From Gammaproteobacteria bacterium (lineage in GTDB: Bacteria > Pseudomonadota > Gammaproteobacteria > Steroidobacterales > GCA-2729495), in contig QUBU01000020.1 in NCBI GenBank assembly GCA_014337915.1, positions 1-53,299 on the forward strand: a stretch of 53,299 nucleotides of DNA, in the 5' to 3' direction. The translations under genes and the position numbers were made by a program. How positions within the stretch are numbered: position 1 is the first letter of the stretch; each line of letters starts with the position of its first letter. Of this stretch, positions 42,796 to 51,175 are shown in pieces. The notes beneath the pieces are model-generated. The model was not told where the DNA came from. It searched no databases and worked only from the letters and a program-made list of their open reading frames with translations.

Positions 42796-43404
42796 TCAGC
42801 CGCCCAGGATGCGCAGCAGCTGTGCCTCGAGGTCGCGGGTCACGAGGTCGATGTCGCCGGGGCCGCCGAGGCGGGCGAGGTCGGTCATGGCAATGCCGGG
42901 ATGGCCGCAGGGATTGATGCGGCTGAACGGGGCGAGGTCCATGTCAACGTTGAGTGCCAGGCCGTGGTAGCTGCAGTTGCGGCGCACCCGCAGGCCGAGG
43001 CTCGCGATCTTGGCGCCGGCCACGTAGACGCCGGGGGCCCTGGGGTCGGCGGCGGCGTTGATGCCGTAGCCGGCGAGCGTGGCGATGACGGCGTTTTCCA
43101 GTGCCGTCACCAGCGCGCGCACGCCGAGGCGGCGGCGCTGCAGGTCGAGCAGCGTGTAGGCGACGAGCTGGCCCGGGCCGTGGTAGGTCACCTGGCCGCC
43201 GCGGTCGACATGGACCACCGGGATCGGGCCGGCGTCGAGCACGTGGCGGGCGTCGGCATTGAGGCCGAGCGTGAACACCGGTTCGTGCTCGAGCAGCCAG
43301 ATTTCGTCGGGGGTCGGCGCGCTGCGCGCTTCGGTGAAGCGCACCATGGCCTCCAGGGTTGGCTGGTAGTCCACGCGGCCCAGCCGTCGGACAACAATGC
43401 TCAC
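42796..43404 (-). CDS. lipB: Lipoyl(octanoyl) transferase
   Basis: The 202-residue enzyme has [20 protein letters not shown] (His in the active-site lid), K132 in [20 protein letters not shown], and the acyl-accepting cysteine C166 in [16 protein letters not shown]. It moves octanoyl groups from acyl carrier protein to lipoyl domains. The start is a GTG (43404-43402) that overlaps the stop of the preceding DUF493 gene, the standard ybeD-lipB coupling. It ends ten bases after the convergent murU stop. Confidence 0.97.
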   Translation of the reverse strand: MSIVVRRLGRVDYQPTLEAMVRFTEARSAPTPDEIWLLEHEPVFTLGLNADARHVLDAGPIPVVHVDRGGQVTYHGPGQLVAYTLLDLQRRRLGVRALVTALENAVIATLAGYGINAAADPRAPGVYVAGAKIASLGLRVRRNCSYHGLALNVDMDLAPFSRINPCGHPGIAMTDLARLGGPGDIDLVTRDLEAQLLRILGG

Positions 43405-43682
43405 AGCACGAACAGCACCTGCTCGCAGGCGGTGAGGCTGCGGTAGACCGCGTCGAGCTGGGCCCGGCTCTGTGCGTCGATCGTGACCGTCACCGAGAGG
43501 AAGCGGCCGCTGCTGCTCTGGCGCGAGCGCACGCGGCCTTCCGGCAGCGCGCCGGTGTGGACGCTGATCATCGCCACCACCAGTGCCTCGAAATCCCCCT
43601 CGTGCCGCCCCATCACCTTGATGGGGAAGCTGCAGGGGAATACCAGCGGCGAGCCGGCGTCAGGGTCGTTTGCGGCGTTCAT
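43401..43682 (-). CDS. ybeD: DUF493 family protein (YbeD)
   Basis: The 93-residue protein starts at the ATG 43682 ([20 protein letters not shown]). It carries the DUF493 pattern [20 protein letters not shown] and a ferredoxin-like sheet with [20 protein letters not shown], then [19 protein letters not shown]. YbeD is thought to modulate lipoate metabolism. It overlaps the aminotransferase gene by 23 bases at its 5' end and lipB at its 3' end, so all three are translationally linked. Confidence 0.94.
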   Translation of the reverse strand: MNAANDPDAGSPLVFPCSFPIKVMGRHEGDFEALVVAMISVHTGALPEGRVRSRQSSSGRFLSVTVTIDAQSRAQLDAVYRSLTACEQVLFVL

Positions 43683-44520
43683 AGGCCTCCGCCACCACGC
43701 GCCACATGGGCCCGGGGACACCGGCGGCAATGGGCCGGCCGTCCACATGGGTCACGGCCGCCAGCCCGCGCAGCGCCGCGGTCAGCCACACTTCGTCGGC
43801 GCTGCGCAGCCGGGCCTCGCTGACGGCTTCCTCGCGCCAGCCGAGGCCGGCCGCCACAGCCAGTTCCCGCACCAGCGCAATGGTGGTACCCGGGAGGATA
43901 TCGGGGCCGTTGGGCCGGCTGACAAGGCAGCGGCCCTCGAGGACCAGCACCGAACTGCCGGAACCCTCGGTGACGAAGCCGTCGCGCAGCATGATGCATT
44001 CGCCGGCGCCGGCATCGGCGGCGGCCTGGCGCAGCAGCACGTTGGCCAGCAGCGCGGTGGACTTGATGTCGCAGCGTCCCCAGCGGTTGTCCGGGGCGGT
44101 GATGGCGCGCAGGCCCGGCGCATCGAGCCGGGTGGGTGCGAGCGCGCTGGCCATGGCGAATACCGTCGGGCATACACCCTGCGGGAAGCAGTGGTCGCGC
44201 CCGGCATCGGCGCCACGGCTGACCTGCAGGTAGAGGCCCAGGTCCGGATGGGCCCGGCCGCCGCCGTTGCGCTCGATGAGGCCGGCGATAATGCGGCGCC
44301 AGCCGGCGTCGTCGCAGGGTGCGGCGATGCGCAGCTCGGCGAGGCTGCGTGCCAGGCGTGCCAGGTGTGCCTCGAGCAGCAGCGGCACTCCGTCGTAGGC
44401 ACCGATGACCTCATAGACGGCGTCGCCGAAGAGGAAGCCGCGATCCAGCGGTGAGATCCGCGCCGCGGCCAGGGGCAGGAACTCCCCGTCGAGGAAGGCG
44501 ATGGGCAGTGCCTGTGCCAT
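43660..44520 (-). CDS. dat: Class IV aminotransferase, D-amino-acid-transaminase-like
   Basis: The 286-residue fold-type IV PLP enzyme starts MAQALPIAFLDGEFLPLAAA, then ISPLDRGFLFGDAVYEVIGA. The PLP lysine is K153 in GRCDIKSTALLANVLLRQ, and VTEGSGSSVLVLEG and LPGTTIALVREL complete the cofactor pocket. In gammaproteobacteria this gene lies between dacA and ybeD, as here, and is annotated as D-amino acid aminotransferase. A role in D-alanine/D-glutamate balance suits the peptidoglycan operon. Branched-chain or aminodeoxychorismate specificity cannot be excluded by sequence alone. Confidence 0.9.
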   Translation of the reverse strand: MAQALPIAFLDGEFLPLAAARISPLDRGFLFGDAVYEVIGAYDGVPLLLEAHLARLARSLAELRIAAPCDDAGWRRIIAGLIERNGGGRAHPDLGLYLQVSRGADAGRDHCFPQGVCPTVFAMASALAPTRLDAPGLRAITAPDNRWGRCDIKSTALLANVLLRQAAADAGAGECIMLRDGFVTEGSGSSVLVLEGRCLVSRPNGPDILPGTTIALVRELAVAAGLGWREEAVSEARLRSADEVWLTAALRGLAAVTHVDGRPIAAGVPGPMWRVVAEAYERRKRP

Positions 44521-44546
44521 GGTGGTTGCGCCTCAGATCGCGGGCA

Positions 44547-45704
44547 TCACTCGAACCAGAGCAGCGCGGTATCGACGGCGCGGCGCCAGAGCGAACCCTC
44601 GGCCACCGCGGCCAGCGGCACCAGCGGTGACTCCAGCAGTGGCTCGCCACCCAGGGTGACCTTCAGCTTGCCGACCGGCGTGCGCGGGTCGAGTGGGGCG
44701 ATCAGGTCGCGTGGAGCCTCGGGCGTGGCCTTGACCTGCTCGAGGCTGCCGCGCGGAACGGTCACCCAGATGTCGGTCGGCACGCCGAGGCCGACGCTCT
44801 CGGCCACGCCCTTCCAGACGCGTGCCTGGACCAGGGCCTTGCCCTGCTGGTACAGGCGCCGGGTCTCGTAATAGCGGAAGCCGTAATTGAGCAGTTCGCT
44901 CGATGCCCTGGCCCGGACATCCGGGCCGCTGGTGCCCATGACGACGGCGATCATGCGCATGTCGCCGCGCTTGCCGGAGGCTGCCAGGCAGTAGCCGGCG
45001 GACTGCGTGTGGCCGGTCTTGATGCCGTCCATTCCGGGGTCGCCGTAAAGCAGCAGGTTGCGGTTGCCCTGCCTGATGCCATTGAAGACGAACTCCTTCT
45101 GCGAGAACCAGGCGTAGTACTCGGGGAACTCGCGGATCAGGGCGCGGCTCAGGATCGCGACGTCGATCGCCGAGGTGTAGTGCTCCGGATCGGGGAGGCC
45201 GGGGCTGTTGACGTAGTGGGTATCCGTCATGCCGAGTTCTTTGGCATGGCGGTTCATGACGTCGCTGAAGGCTTCCTCGGAGCCGCTGAGGTGCTCAGCC
45301 AGAGCGATGCTGGCATCGTTGCCCGACTGGATGATCATGCCCTTGAGCATGTCCTCCAGCGTGGCACTGCTGTGGATGGGCAGGAACATGGTGGAGCCGC
45401 CGGAGCCGGCGCCACCCTCGCGCCAGGCGCGCTCGCTCACCACCACGCTGTCGGACAGCTTGACCTGGCCCGCCTTAAGGGCGCGGAAGATCGTGTAGGC
45501 AGTCATGATCTTGGTCAGGCTGGCGGGTTCGGCGCGCTGGTGCTCGTTCTCGGCGGCGAGCAGCTTGCCGGTGGTGAAGTCCATGAGCACGTATGACTTG
45601 GCGCTCACCCTGGGCGGCGGCGGCACCGTGGGTGCTGCCGCGGGCAGCAGGGCGGGGAAAAGGGCGAGGACCAGAAGCCCGATGGCTCCCAAGCGTGTGC
45701 TCAT
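44547..45704 (-). CDS. dacA: D-alanyl-D-alanine carboxypeptidase (PBP5/6 family)
   Basis: The 385-residue protein starts at the ATG 45704 with a signal peptide (MSTRLGAIGLLVLALFPALL). The penicillin-binding motifs are S62-x-x-K65 in PASLTKIM, SGN at 127-129 and KTG at 229-231 in MDGIKTGHTQSAG. A PBP5_C beta domain (PRGSLEQVKATPEAPRDLIA) and a C-terminal amphipathic anchor (LWRRAVDTALLWFE) finish it. It trims the terminal D-Ala of peptidoglycan stem peptides on the periplasmic face. It belongs to the mreB-to-lipB cell-wall operon. Confidence 0.97.
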   Translation of the reverse strand: MSTRLGAIGLLVLALFPALLPAAAPTVPPPPRVSAKSYVLMDFTTGKLLAAENEHQRAEPASLTKIMTAYTIFRALKAGQVKLSDSVVVSERAWREGGAGSGGSTMFLPIHSSATLEDMLKGMIIQSGNDASIALAEHLSGSEEAFSDVMNRHAKELGMTDTHYVNSPGLPDPEHYTSAIDVAILSRALIREFPEYYAWFSQKEFVFNGIRQGNRNLLLYGDPGMDGIKTGHTQSAGYCLAASGKRGDMRMIAVVMGTSGPDVRARASSELLNYGFRYYETRRLYQQGKALVQARVWKGVAESVGLGVPTDIWVTVPRGSLEQVKATPEAPRDLIAPLDPRTPVGKLKVTLGGEPLLESPLVPLAAVAEGSLWRRAVDTALLWFE

Positions 45705-45756
45705 GCTCGATGCTCCAGATTGCTGCGGGTTGCGCGCCAGTTGCGCGGGCAGTGGC

Positions 45757-46605
45757 TCAGCCGCCGGGATGGCTGTCGCGCGCCTCGACCACGAGCCGTG
45801 GCTCCCCGAGACGCAGCCGACCCACCGCGGTGACCACGGCGTCGAAAGCCGCGGCATCCGCCACCGGGCCGACGCGCACCCGGTAGAGCGCCGGCACGGC
45901 ACCGGCATCATAACGGATGACGACGTTGCCGATGCCCTGCTTTTCCAGCTGGCGCTTCAGGTCCTCGGCGTTCTGCCGCTGGCCGAAGGCGCCGACCTGT
46001 GCATACATGGTTCGCGTGGGCGGCGGCGCGGCGCCGGCGGCCGCGGTGGCATCGGCCAGTGCCTGCACCTCCACCATGGCGGTGCCCGCCGTGACGAAGC
46101 CGAGTTCGCGGGCCGCGCCGTATGACAGGTCGATGATGCGGCCCTTCTTGAAGGGTCCGCGGTCGTTGATGCGCACCACGATGCTCTTGCCCGTGGCCAG
46201 GTTGGTGACCCGTGCCGTGGTCGGCAGCGGCAGGGTCTTGTGCGCCGCCGTCATCGCGTACATGTCGTAGGGCTCGCCGTTGGATGTGCGCCGGCCATGG
46301 AATTCGCGGCCGTACCAGGATGCCACGCCCTGCTCGACGTAGCCCGCGCTGTCGTCGAGGACGTGATAGCGCTCGCCCATGACCTCGTAGAACGGCGCGT
46401 TGCCCGGTCCGCCCGGGTTCGCGGTGCTGCGGGGCAGGGTCGGTGGTGTGCCTGGCGGGATGTTGGCCGGCTGGTGGGCGGGGTCGGGCAGGCTCGGGGC
46501 CGGCCGCTGCGCAGGTCCGACGGCGCAGCCGGCGACGGCGAACACCAGGATTGCCGCCAGCGCGTGCTGTCTACATGGCCGGAACTGGCGGTGTTTGGTG
46601 TCCAG
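45757..46605 (-). CDS. rlpA: RlpA-family septal ring lytic transglycosylase, lipoprotein
   Basis: The product has a double-psi beta-barrel domain (YVEQGVASWYGREFHGRRTS, NGEPYDMYAMTAAHKTLPL, VRINDRGPFKKGRIIDLS) and a C-terminal SPOR domain (RTMYAQVGAFGQRQNAEDLK) that binds denuded septal glycan. RlpA cleaves such glycans. The start is unusual: the only in-frame ATG/GTG/TTG upstream of the domains is a GTG at 46545 that would leave just MFAVAGC, too short for export. A CTG at 46605, nine bases after AGGAGGGG, gives a proper lipoprotein signal (LDTKHRQFRPCRQHALAAIL, lipobox VAGC). I chose the CTG. Confidence 0.88.
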   Translation of the reverse strand: MDTKHRQFRPCRQHALAAILVFAVAGCAVGPAQRPAPSLPDPAHQPANIPPGTPPTLPRSTANPGGPGNAPFYEVMGERYHVLDDSAGYVEQGVASWYGREFHGRRTSNGEPYDMYAMTAAHKTLPLPTTARVTNLATGKSIVVRINDRGPFKKGRIIDLSYGAARELGFVTAGTAMVEVQALADATAAAGAAPPPTRTMYAQVGAFGQRQNAEDLKRQLEKQGIGNVVIRYDAGAVPALYRVRVGPVADAAAFDAVVTAVGRLRLGEPRLVVEARDSHPGG

Positions 46606-46622
46606 GCGTCAGCCCCTCCTGG

Positions 46623-47657
46623 TCAGGGCGCATCCGCGGTGCGCAGCGGTCCATCGGGCGTGAGGCGCACGCCCTCGCCGATGGCCTGGCCGAGCTGGTA
46701 GGCCACCAGGCCATACATCGAGCTGCGATTGTAGCGGGTGATGACGAAGAAATTGCGAAAGCCGGCCCAGTACTCCAGGCCCTCGTCGCCATCGAAGACC
46801 AGCAGGCCCGCCGGGGCAGCATCGCCCTGGTCGGTGCTGAAGCGCAGGCCGAGCCTGCGCAGGCCGGCCACGGTGTCGCCCGCGCTGAGCTTGTTGTCCG
46901 CCGGCTTCTGCGCCAGCTTGCGCGCCGCGGTGCCACGGGCCACCACCGGTTCGCCGCTCTTCCAGTCGTGGGCGACGAAGTAGTTGGCGATGCTGGCGAG
47001 CACGTCCGGCCAGCTGTTGAACAGGTCGCGGCGGCCATCGCCGTCGCCGTCGACCGCAAAATTGCGGTAGCTGCTCGGCATGAACTGCGGCGCGCCCATG
47101 GCGCCGGCATAGGAGCCGAGCGCGGTTTCCACGTCCAGGCCATCATCGCGGGCCAGCAGGAAGAATTGCGTGAGCTCATTGCTGAAGAAGCGGCTGCGCG
47201 GCGGGTAGTCGAAGGCGAGCGTGGCGAGGCTGTCGAGGACGCGGAACTTGCCGGTGCGGCGGCCGAAGTAGGTCTCCACGCCGAGGATGCCGACCAGCAT
47301 CTCCGGTGGCACGCCGGTCTTCGCGGCGACACGCTCCAGCTCCGCCGCATGTGCCTGCCAGAACTCCACGCCGGCCTTGATGCGCTCCGGGGTCATGAAG
47401 ATGGCGCGGTACTCGGCCCAGGTCTTGCTGCGCTCGGCGGGCTTCGCCATCGCCTCGAGGATCGCCGGCTGCGACTTTGCATTCTCCAGCATCGCCAGCA
47501 GGTAGTCGGCATCGAGGCCCTGCTCGCGGACCAGGCCGTTGACGTAGGCCTGCACGTCGCCGCGGTTGCTGTCGATGGCATGGCTGGTGCCGGCCGCCAG
47601 CAGCAGCATGAGGGTGGCGGTGGGTGCAGGACGCAGCATGCGGGTATTCTGCCTCAT
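46623..47657 (-). CDS. mltB: Membrane-bound lytic murein transglycosylase B
   Basis: The 344-residue protein (ATG 47657; internal ATG 47639 possible) has a signal peptide ending near SHA. The SLT_2 domain has catalytic E128 in GILGVETYFGRRTGKFRVLD, then GSYAGAMGAPQFMPSSYRNF and DGDGDGRRDLFNSWPDVLAS. The end (VITRYNRSSMYGLVAYQLGQ) is family-typical. It cleaves glycan strands to anhydromuropeptides. No lipobox is present, so it is probably soluble in the periplasm. Its start shares one base with the rodA stop. Confidence 0.96.
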   Translation of the reverse strand: MRQNTRMLRPAPTATLMLLLAAGTSHAIDSNRGDVQAYVNGLVREQGLDADYLLAMLENAKSQPAILEAMAKPAERSKTWAEYRAIFMTPERIKAGVEFWQAHAAELERVAAKTGVPPEMLVGILGVETYFGRRTGKFRVLDSLATLAFDYPPRSRFFSNELTQFFLLARDDGLDVETALGSYAGAMGAPQFMPSSYRNFAVDGDGDGRRDLFNSWPDVLASIANYFVAHDWKSGEPVVARGTAARKLAQKPADNKLSAGDTVAGLRRLGLRFSTDQGDAAPAGLLVFDGDEGLEYWAGFRNFFVITRYNRSSMYGLVAYQLGQAIGEGVRLTPDGPLRTADAP

Positions 47658-48793
47658 CAGCGGCGCACTGCGTCGCCGAGTTTGCGGTGGGTCTGGATCG
47701 ACATGAGGATGCCGAAGCCCGCCATGAGCGTCACCATCGAGGTGCCGCCGGCACTGACCAGCGGCAGCGGCACGCCCACCACCGGCAGCAGGCCGGTGAC
47801 CATCGCGGAGTTGACGAACACATAGAAGAAGAACGTGACCGACAGGCTGCCGGCGAGGATGCGCGTGAAGGTGTCCGGCGCGGTGGCGGCGATGTACAGG
47901 CCGCGGCCGACGACGAACAGATAGACCGCCATCAGGGCCAGTGCGCCCATCAGGCCCCACTCCTCGCCGATGACCGCGAAGATGAAGTCGGTGGAGCGCT
48001 CCGGGAGGAACTCGAGCTGGCCCTGGCTGCCATTGAGCCAGCCCTTGCCGAAGAAGCCGCCGGAGCCGATGGCGATCTTGGACTGGATGATGTGGTATCC
48101 GGCGCCGAGCGGATCGCTGTCCGGGTCGAGCAGCGTCAGCACGCGGTTGCGCTGGTAGTCGTGCATCACGTACCAGAGGGCGGGCAGCGAGGCCGCTGCC
48201 AGGACCAGCGCGCCGATGATGTAGCGCCAGCCGATGCCGGCCAGGAAGATGGCAGTGGCGCCGGTGAGCACGATCAGCACGGCGGTGCCGAGGTCCGGCT
48301 GCACGGCGATCAGCAGCGTGGGCAGCAGCACGACCGCCAGGCAACCGGCGATCAGCAGCATCGACGGTGGCAGGGGCCGCTCATGGAACAGCCGTGCCAG
48401 GGTCAGCGGCACGGCGAGCTTCATCACCTCGGAGGGCTGGAAGCGCAGCCCGAAATCCAGCCAGCGTTGCCCGCCTTTGGCGATGTCGCCGGTGGCGAGC
48501 ACCAGCACCAGCAGCCCGAGGCCGGCAAGATACAGCCAGGGCGCGCCCCGGCGCAGCCACACGGGATCGACGCGCGCGGCGACCATCAGGGCCGCCATGG
48601 CCACCGCCACCTTGCCAGCGTGGGCCTGCATCATGCCCCAGCTCTGCCCGGAGGCGCTGTAGAGCACGAAACTGGCGAACAGCAGGATGGCGACGATGCC
48701 GGCGAGCAGCGGCGGATCCATGTGTGCCCAGCGCAGCAGCCGGCCGAAGGCGCCGAGGCGCGAGTCGCGCTCGCTGTCGCGCGTGCGGCTCAT
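47657..48793 (-). CDS. rodA: Rod-shape peptidoglycan polymerase RodA
   Basis: The 378-residue SEDS protein has about ten helices. The signature segments are LRFQPSEVMKLAVPLTLARL, LIAVQPDLGTAVLIVLTGAT, GWLNGSQGQLEFLPERSTDF, FIFAVIGEEWGLMGALALMA and VGVPLPLVSAGGTSMVTLMA. It polymerises lipid II for side-wall growth together with PBP2. The ATG at 48793 overlaps the mrdA stop (ATGA), which keeps the two partners coupled. Confidence 0.98.
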   Translation of the reverse strand: MSRTRDSERDSRLGAFGRLLRWAHMDPPLLAGIVAILLFASFVLYSASGQSWGMMQAHAGKVAVAMAALMVAARVDPVWLRRGAPWLYLAGLGLLVLVLATGDIAKGGQRWLDFGLRFQPSEVMKLAVPLTLARLFHERPLPPSMLLIAGCLAVVLLPTLLIAVQPDLGTAVLIVLTGATAIFLAGIGWRYIIGALVLAAASLPALWYVMHDYQRNRVLTLLDPDSDPLGAGYHIIQSKIAIGSGGFFGKGWLNGSQGQLEFLPERSTDFIFAVIGEEWGLMGALALMAVYLFVVGRGLYIAATAPDTFTRILAGSLSVTFFFYVFVNSAMVTGLLPVVGVPLPLVSAGGTSMVTLMAGFGILMSIQTHRKLGDAVRR

Positions 48794-50658
48794 GCCCCCG
48801 GGGCCCCGGTGCGCAGGTAGGCCTCCATCACCTTCAGGGCGATGGGTGCGGCAACCTTGCTGCCGCTTTCGCCGTTCTCCACCACGACCGCGACGGCGAT
48901 CCGCGGGTCCTCCAGCGGACCGAAGGCGACGAACAGGGCGTGGTCGCGCATGCGCTCGGCGACGTCCATGGCCTTGTACTTCTGTGACTGCGCGACCGTG
49001 AACACCTGCGCGGTGCCGCTCTTGCCCGCCACCTGGAACGGTACCTTCATGCCCACGGCCCGGGCCGTGCCGCGCGCGCCCTGCAGCACGCCGTGCATGC
49101 CGGCGATGATGGCGTCCCAGTCCCCCGGCTTCACCGCATCCACCGCGGGCAGGGACTCCGGCGTGGCGGGCTGCGTGCGGCCGCTGAGGGGGTCGCGGGT
49201 GGCCAGCAGCATGCTGGGGCGGAAGCGCTGGCCGCGGGCGGCAATGGTCGCCGTGGCATGGGCCAGCTGCACCGGCGTCACCAGCGTGTAGCCCTGGCCG
49301 ATGCCGGTGATCAGCGTCTCGCCGGGGAACCAGACCTGGTAGGCCGCGCGCTTGAAGGCGCTGCGCTTCCACGCGGGCGAGGGTACGAGGCCGGCCTTTT
49401 CGCCGGGCATGTCGAGGCCGGTGGCGGCGCCGAGGCCGAAATCCTTCATGAAGCTGCTCAGCCGTTCGATGCCGAGTTCGCGCGCCACCTGGTAGAAGTA
49501 CACGTCGCAGGATTCCTCGATGCCGGCCTGCAGGTCCACGGTGCCATGGCCCTCGGGTTTCCAGTCGCGGTAGCGGTGGCTGCTGCCGGGCAATGAGTAG
49601 GCGCCGCCGCAGTAGACGTGGTCGGTCGGCTTGAGCGTGCCGTTGTGCAGTGCCGCCAGCGCGACGATCGGCTTCACCGTCGAGCCGGGCGGATAGGTAC
49701 CGCGCAGCGCACGGTTGAACAGCGGCTTGTCGATGTCCTCCTGCAGGGCGTTGTAGGCCTTGCGCGACAGCCCGGCGCTGATCAGGTTCGGGTCGAAGGC
49801 CGGCGTGCTGACGAAGGCGATGACCTCGCCGTTCTTCGGGTCGATGGCCACCACCGCGCCGCGCCGCCCGGTGAGGCCCTCGTAGGCGGCGAGCTGGGCA
49901 TCGAGGTCCAGCGCCAGGACCACGTCGTCCCCGGGCCGGGCGCCCGTGCGCTCCAGTGTCTGCAGGCTACGCCCGCGGGCGTTGACCAGCACCTGCTCCT
50001 GCCCCGGCGCACCGTGCAGCGCGGCCTCGAAGGCACGTTCCACCGACACCTTGCCGATCTGCGTGGTGCCGGCATAGGCCACGGGATCGACTTCCTTCAG
50101 GTCCGCGGCGTTGAGGCCGCCGACGTAACCGAGCGCGTGGGCCAGCGCGCCACCATAGGGGTAGCTGCGTGACAGCCTGCCGCGTATCTCCACGCCCTGC
50201 AGGTAGGGGCGGTTGAGGGCATAGCGCGCCACTTCCAGGTCGCTGAGGTGGTCGCGGATGCTCACCGCCTCGAAGCGGCGATGGGCGGCGATTTCCTCGC
50301 GGATGTCATCCAGGTCCTCCGCGGCGACCAGGCCGGTGGCGACCAGGTGCTGCAGCGTCTGTTTCAGGTCCGGCACCTGCTCGGGCGTGAGTACCAGGTC
50401 GAAGCTCGCCTGGTTGTCGGCCAGCACCTTGCCGTTGCGGTCGAGGATCAGCCCGCGGGTCGGCGGCACGGGCTGGATGCGGATGCGGTTGCCCTGCGAC
50501 TGTGCGGAGAAGTAGTCGTACTGCACCACCTGCAGCTGCACCAGCCGCGTCACCACGATCACCGCCAGCGCGATGATGAACACCAGCGCGAACACCAGCC
50601 GCGCCAGGAACAGGCGCTGCTCGGCCCAGTGGTCCTTGATGCGCGCGCCCTGTGCCAC
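48790..50658 (-). CDS. mrdA: Penicillin-binding protein 2
   Basis: The 622-residue protein starts at the GTG 50658 (VAQGARIKDHWAEQRLFLAR), just upstream of its single membrane anchor (LVFALVFIIALAVIVVTRLV). A pedestal domain (PPTRGLILDRNGKVLADN) and a transpeptidase follow, with S326-x-x-K329 in TYPPGSTVKPIVAL, the SxN-type motif SCD in IEESCDVYFYQVARELGI, and KSGTA in VAGKSGTAQVFTVAQ. It cross-links side-wall peptidoglycan with RodA and is the target of mecillinam. It lies between mreD and rodA. Confidence 0.97.
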   Translation of the reverse strand: MAQGARIKDHWAEQRLFLARLVFALVFIIALAVIVVTRLVQLQVVQYDYFSAQSQGNRIRIQPVPPTRGLILDRNGKVLADNQASFDLVLTPEQVPDLKQTLQHLVATGLVAAEDLDDIREEIAAHRRFEAVSIRDHLSDLEVARYALNRPYLQGVEIRGRLSRSYPYGGALAHALGYVGGLNAADLKEVDPVAYAGTTQIGKVSVERAFEAALHGAPGQEQVLVNARGRSLQTLERTGARPGDDVVLALDLDAQLAAYEGLTGRRGAVVAIDPKNGEVIAFVSTPAFDPNLISAGLSRKAYNALQEDIDKPLFNRALRGTYPPGSTVKPIVALAALHNGTLKPTDHVYCGGAYSLPGSSHRYRDWKPEGHGTVDLQAGIEESCDVYFYQVARELGIERLSSFMKDFGLGAATGLDMPGEKAGLVPSPAWKRSAFKRAAYQVWFPGETLITGIGQGYTLVTPVQLAHATATIAARGQRFRPSMLLATRDPLSGRTQPATPESLPAVDAVKPGDWDAIIAGMHGVLQGARGTARAVGMKVPFQVAGKSGTAQVFTVAQSQKYKAMDVAERMRDHALFVAFGPLEDPRIAVAVVVENGESGSKVAAPIALKVMEAYLRTGAPGA

Positions 50659-50674
50659 GCTGGCCTGGCCCGCC

Positions 50675-51175
50675 TCAGCTGAAGCGCTTGCTGCGGTTCT
50701 CCGACCGCAGCCGCAGGTTGTCGAGCAGCGCCATGGCCGGCGCCCAGGCCACCGCGCCCGCCAGGACCGTGGCCCAGCGCGCCAGGCCACCGGTCGGGTC
50801 GCCGGCAATGCCGTCGGACCAGAACACGAAGAAGGTGTCGATCGCCATCAGCAGGGTGGCCGCGGCAGTCAGCTGCCACAGCGGGAAGTTGCGGATCTGC
50901 AGGTGGAAGCGCAGCGTCAGGAACGACACCACCACCAGCGCCAGGGCGTGCTGGCCGAGCAGGTTGCCGTGGAGCACGTCGAGCAGCAGGCCGGCGATGA
51001 AGGCGGTGAGCAGCCCGCAGAGCCGTGGCCACATCATGGTCCAGTAGATGACCGCCATGGTCAGGAACGGCGGTCGGAACGGTTCGGCGGCCGTGGGCAG
51101 CGGCACGATCGCCAGCGCCAGCGCCCCGAGCAGCGTGACCCAGAGCATCAGCGGGCTGGCGCGGTTGCGGCTCAT
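50675..51175 (-). CDS. mreD: Rod shape-determining protein MreD
   Basis: The 166-residue membrane protein has five to six helices (LMLWVTLLGALALAIVPLPT, MAVIYWTMMWPRLCGLLTAF, GLLLDVLHGNLLGQHALALV, with the conserved GLLLDVLHG). It starts four bases inside the end of mreC and precedes mrdA by 16 bases. It is a scaffold component of the elongasome that links MreC to the synthases. Confidence 0.95.
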   Translation of the reverse strand: MSRNRASPLMLWVTLLGALALAIVPLPTAAEPFRPPFLTMAVIYWTMMWPRLCGLLTAFIAGLLLDVLHGNLLGQHALALVVVSFLTLRFHLQIRNFPLWQLTAAATLLMAIDTFFVFWSDGIAGDPTGGLARWATVLAGAVAWAPAMALLDNLRLRSENRSKRFS

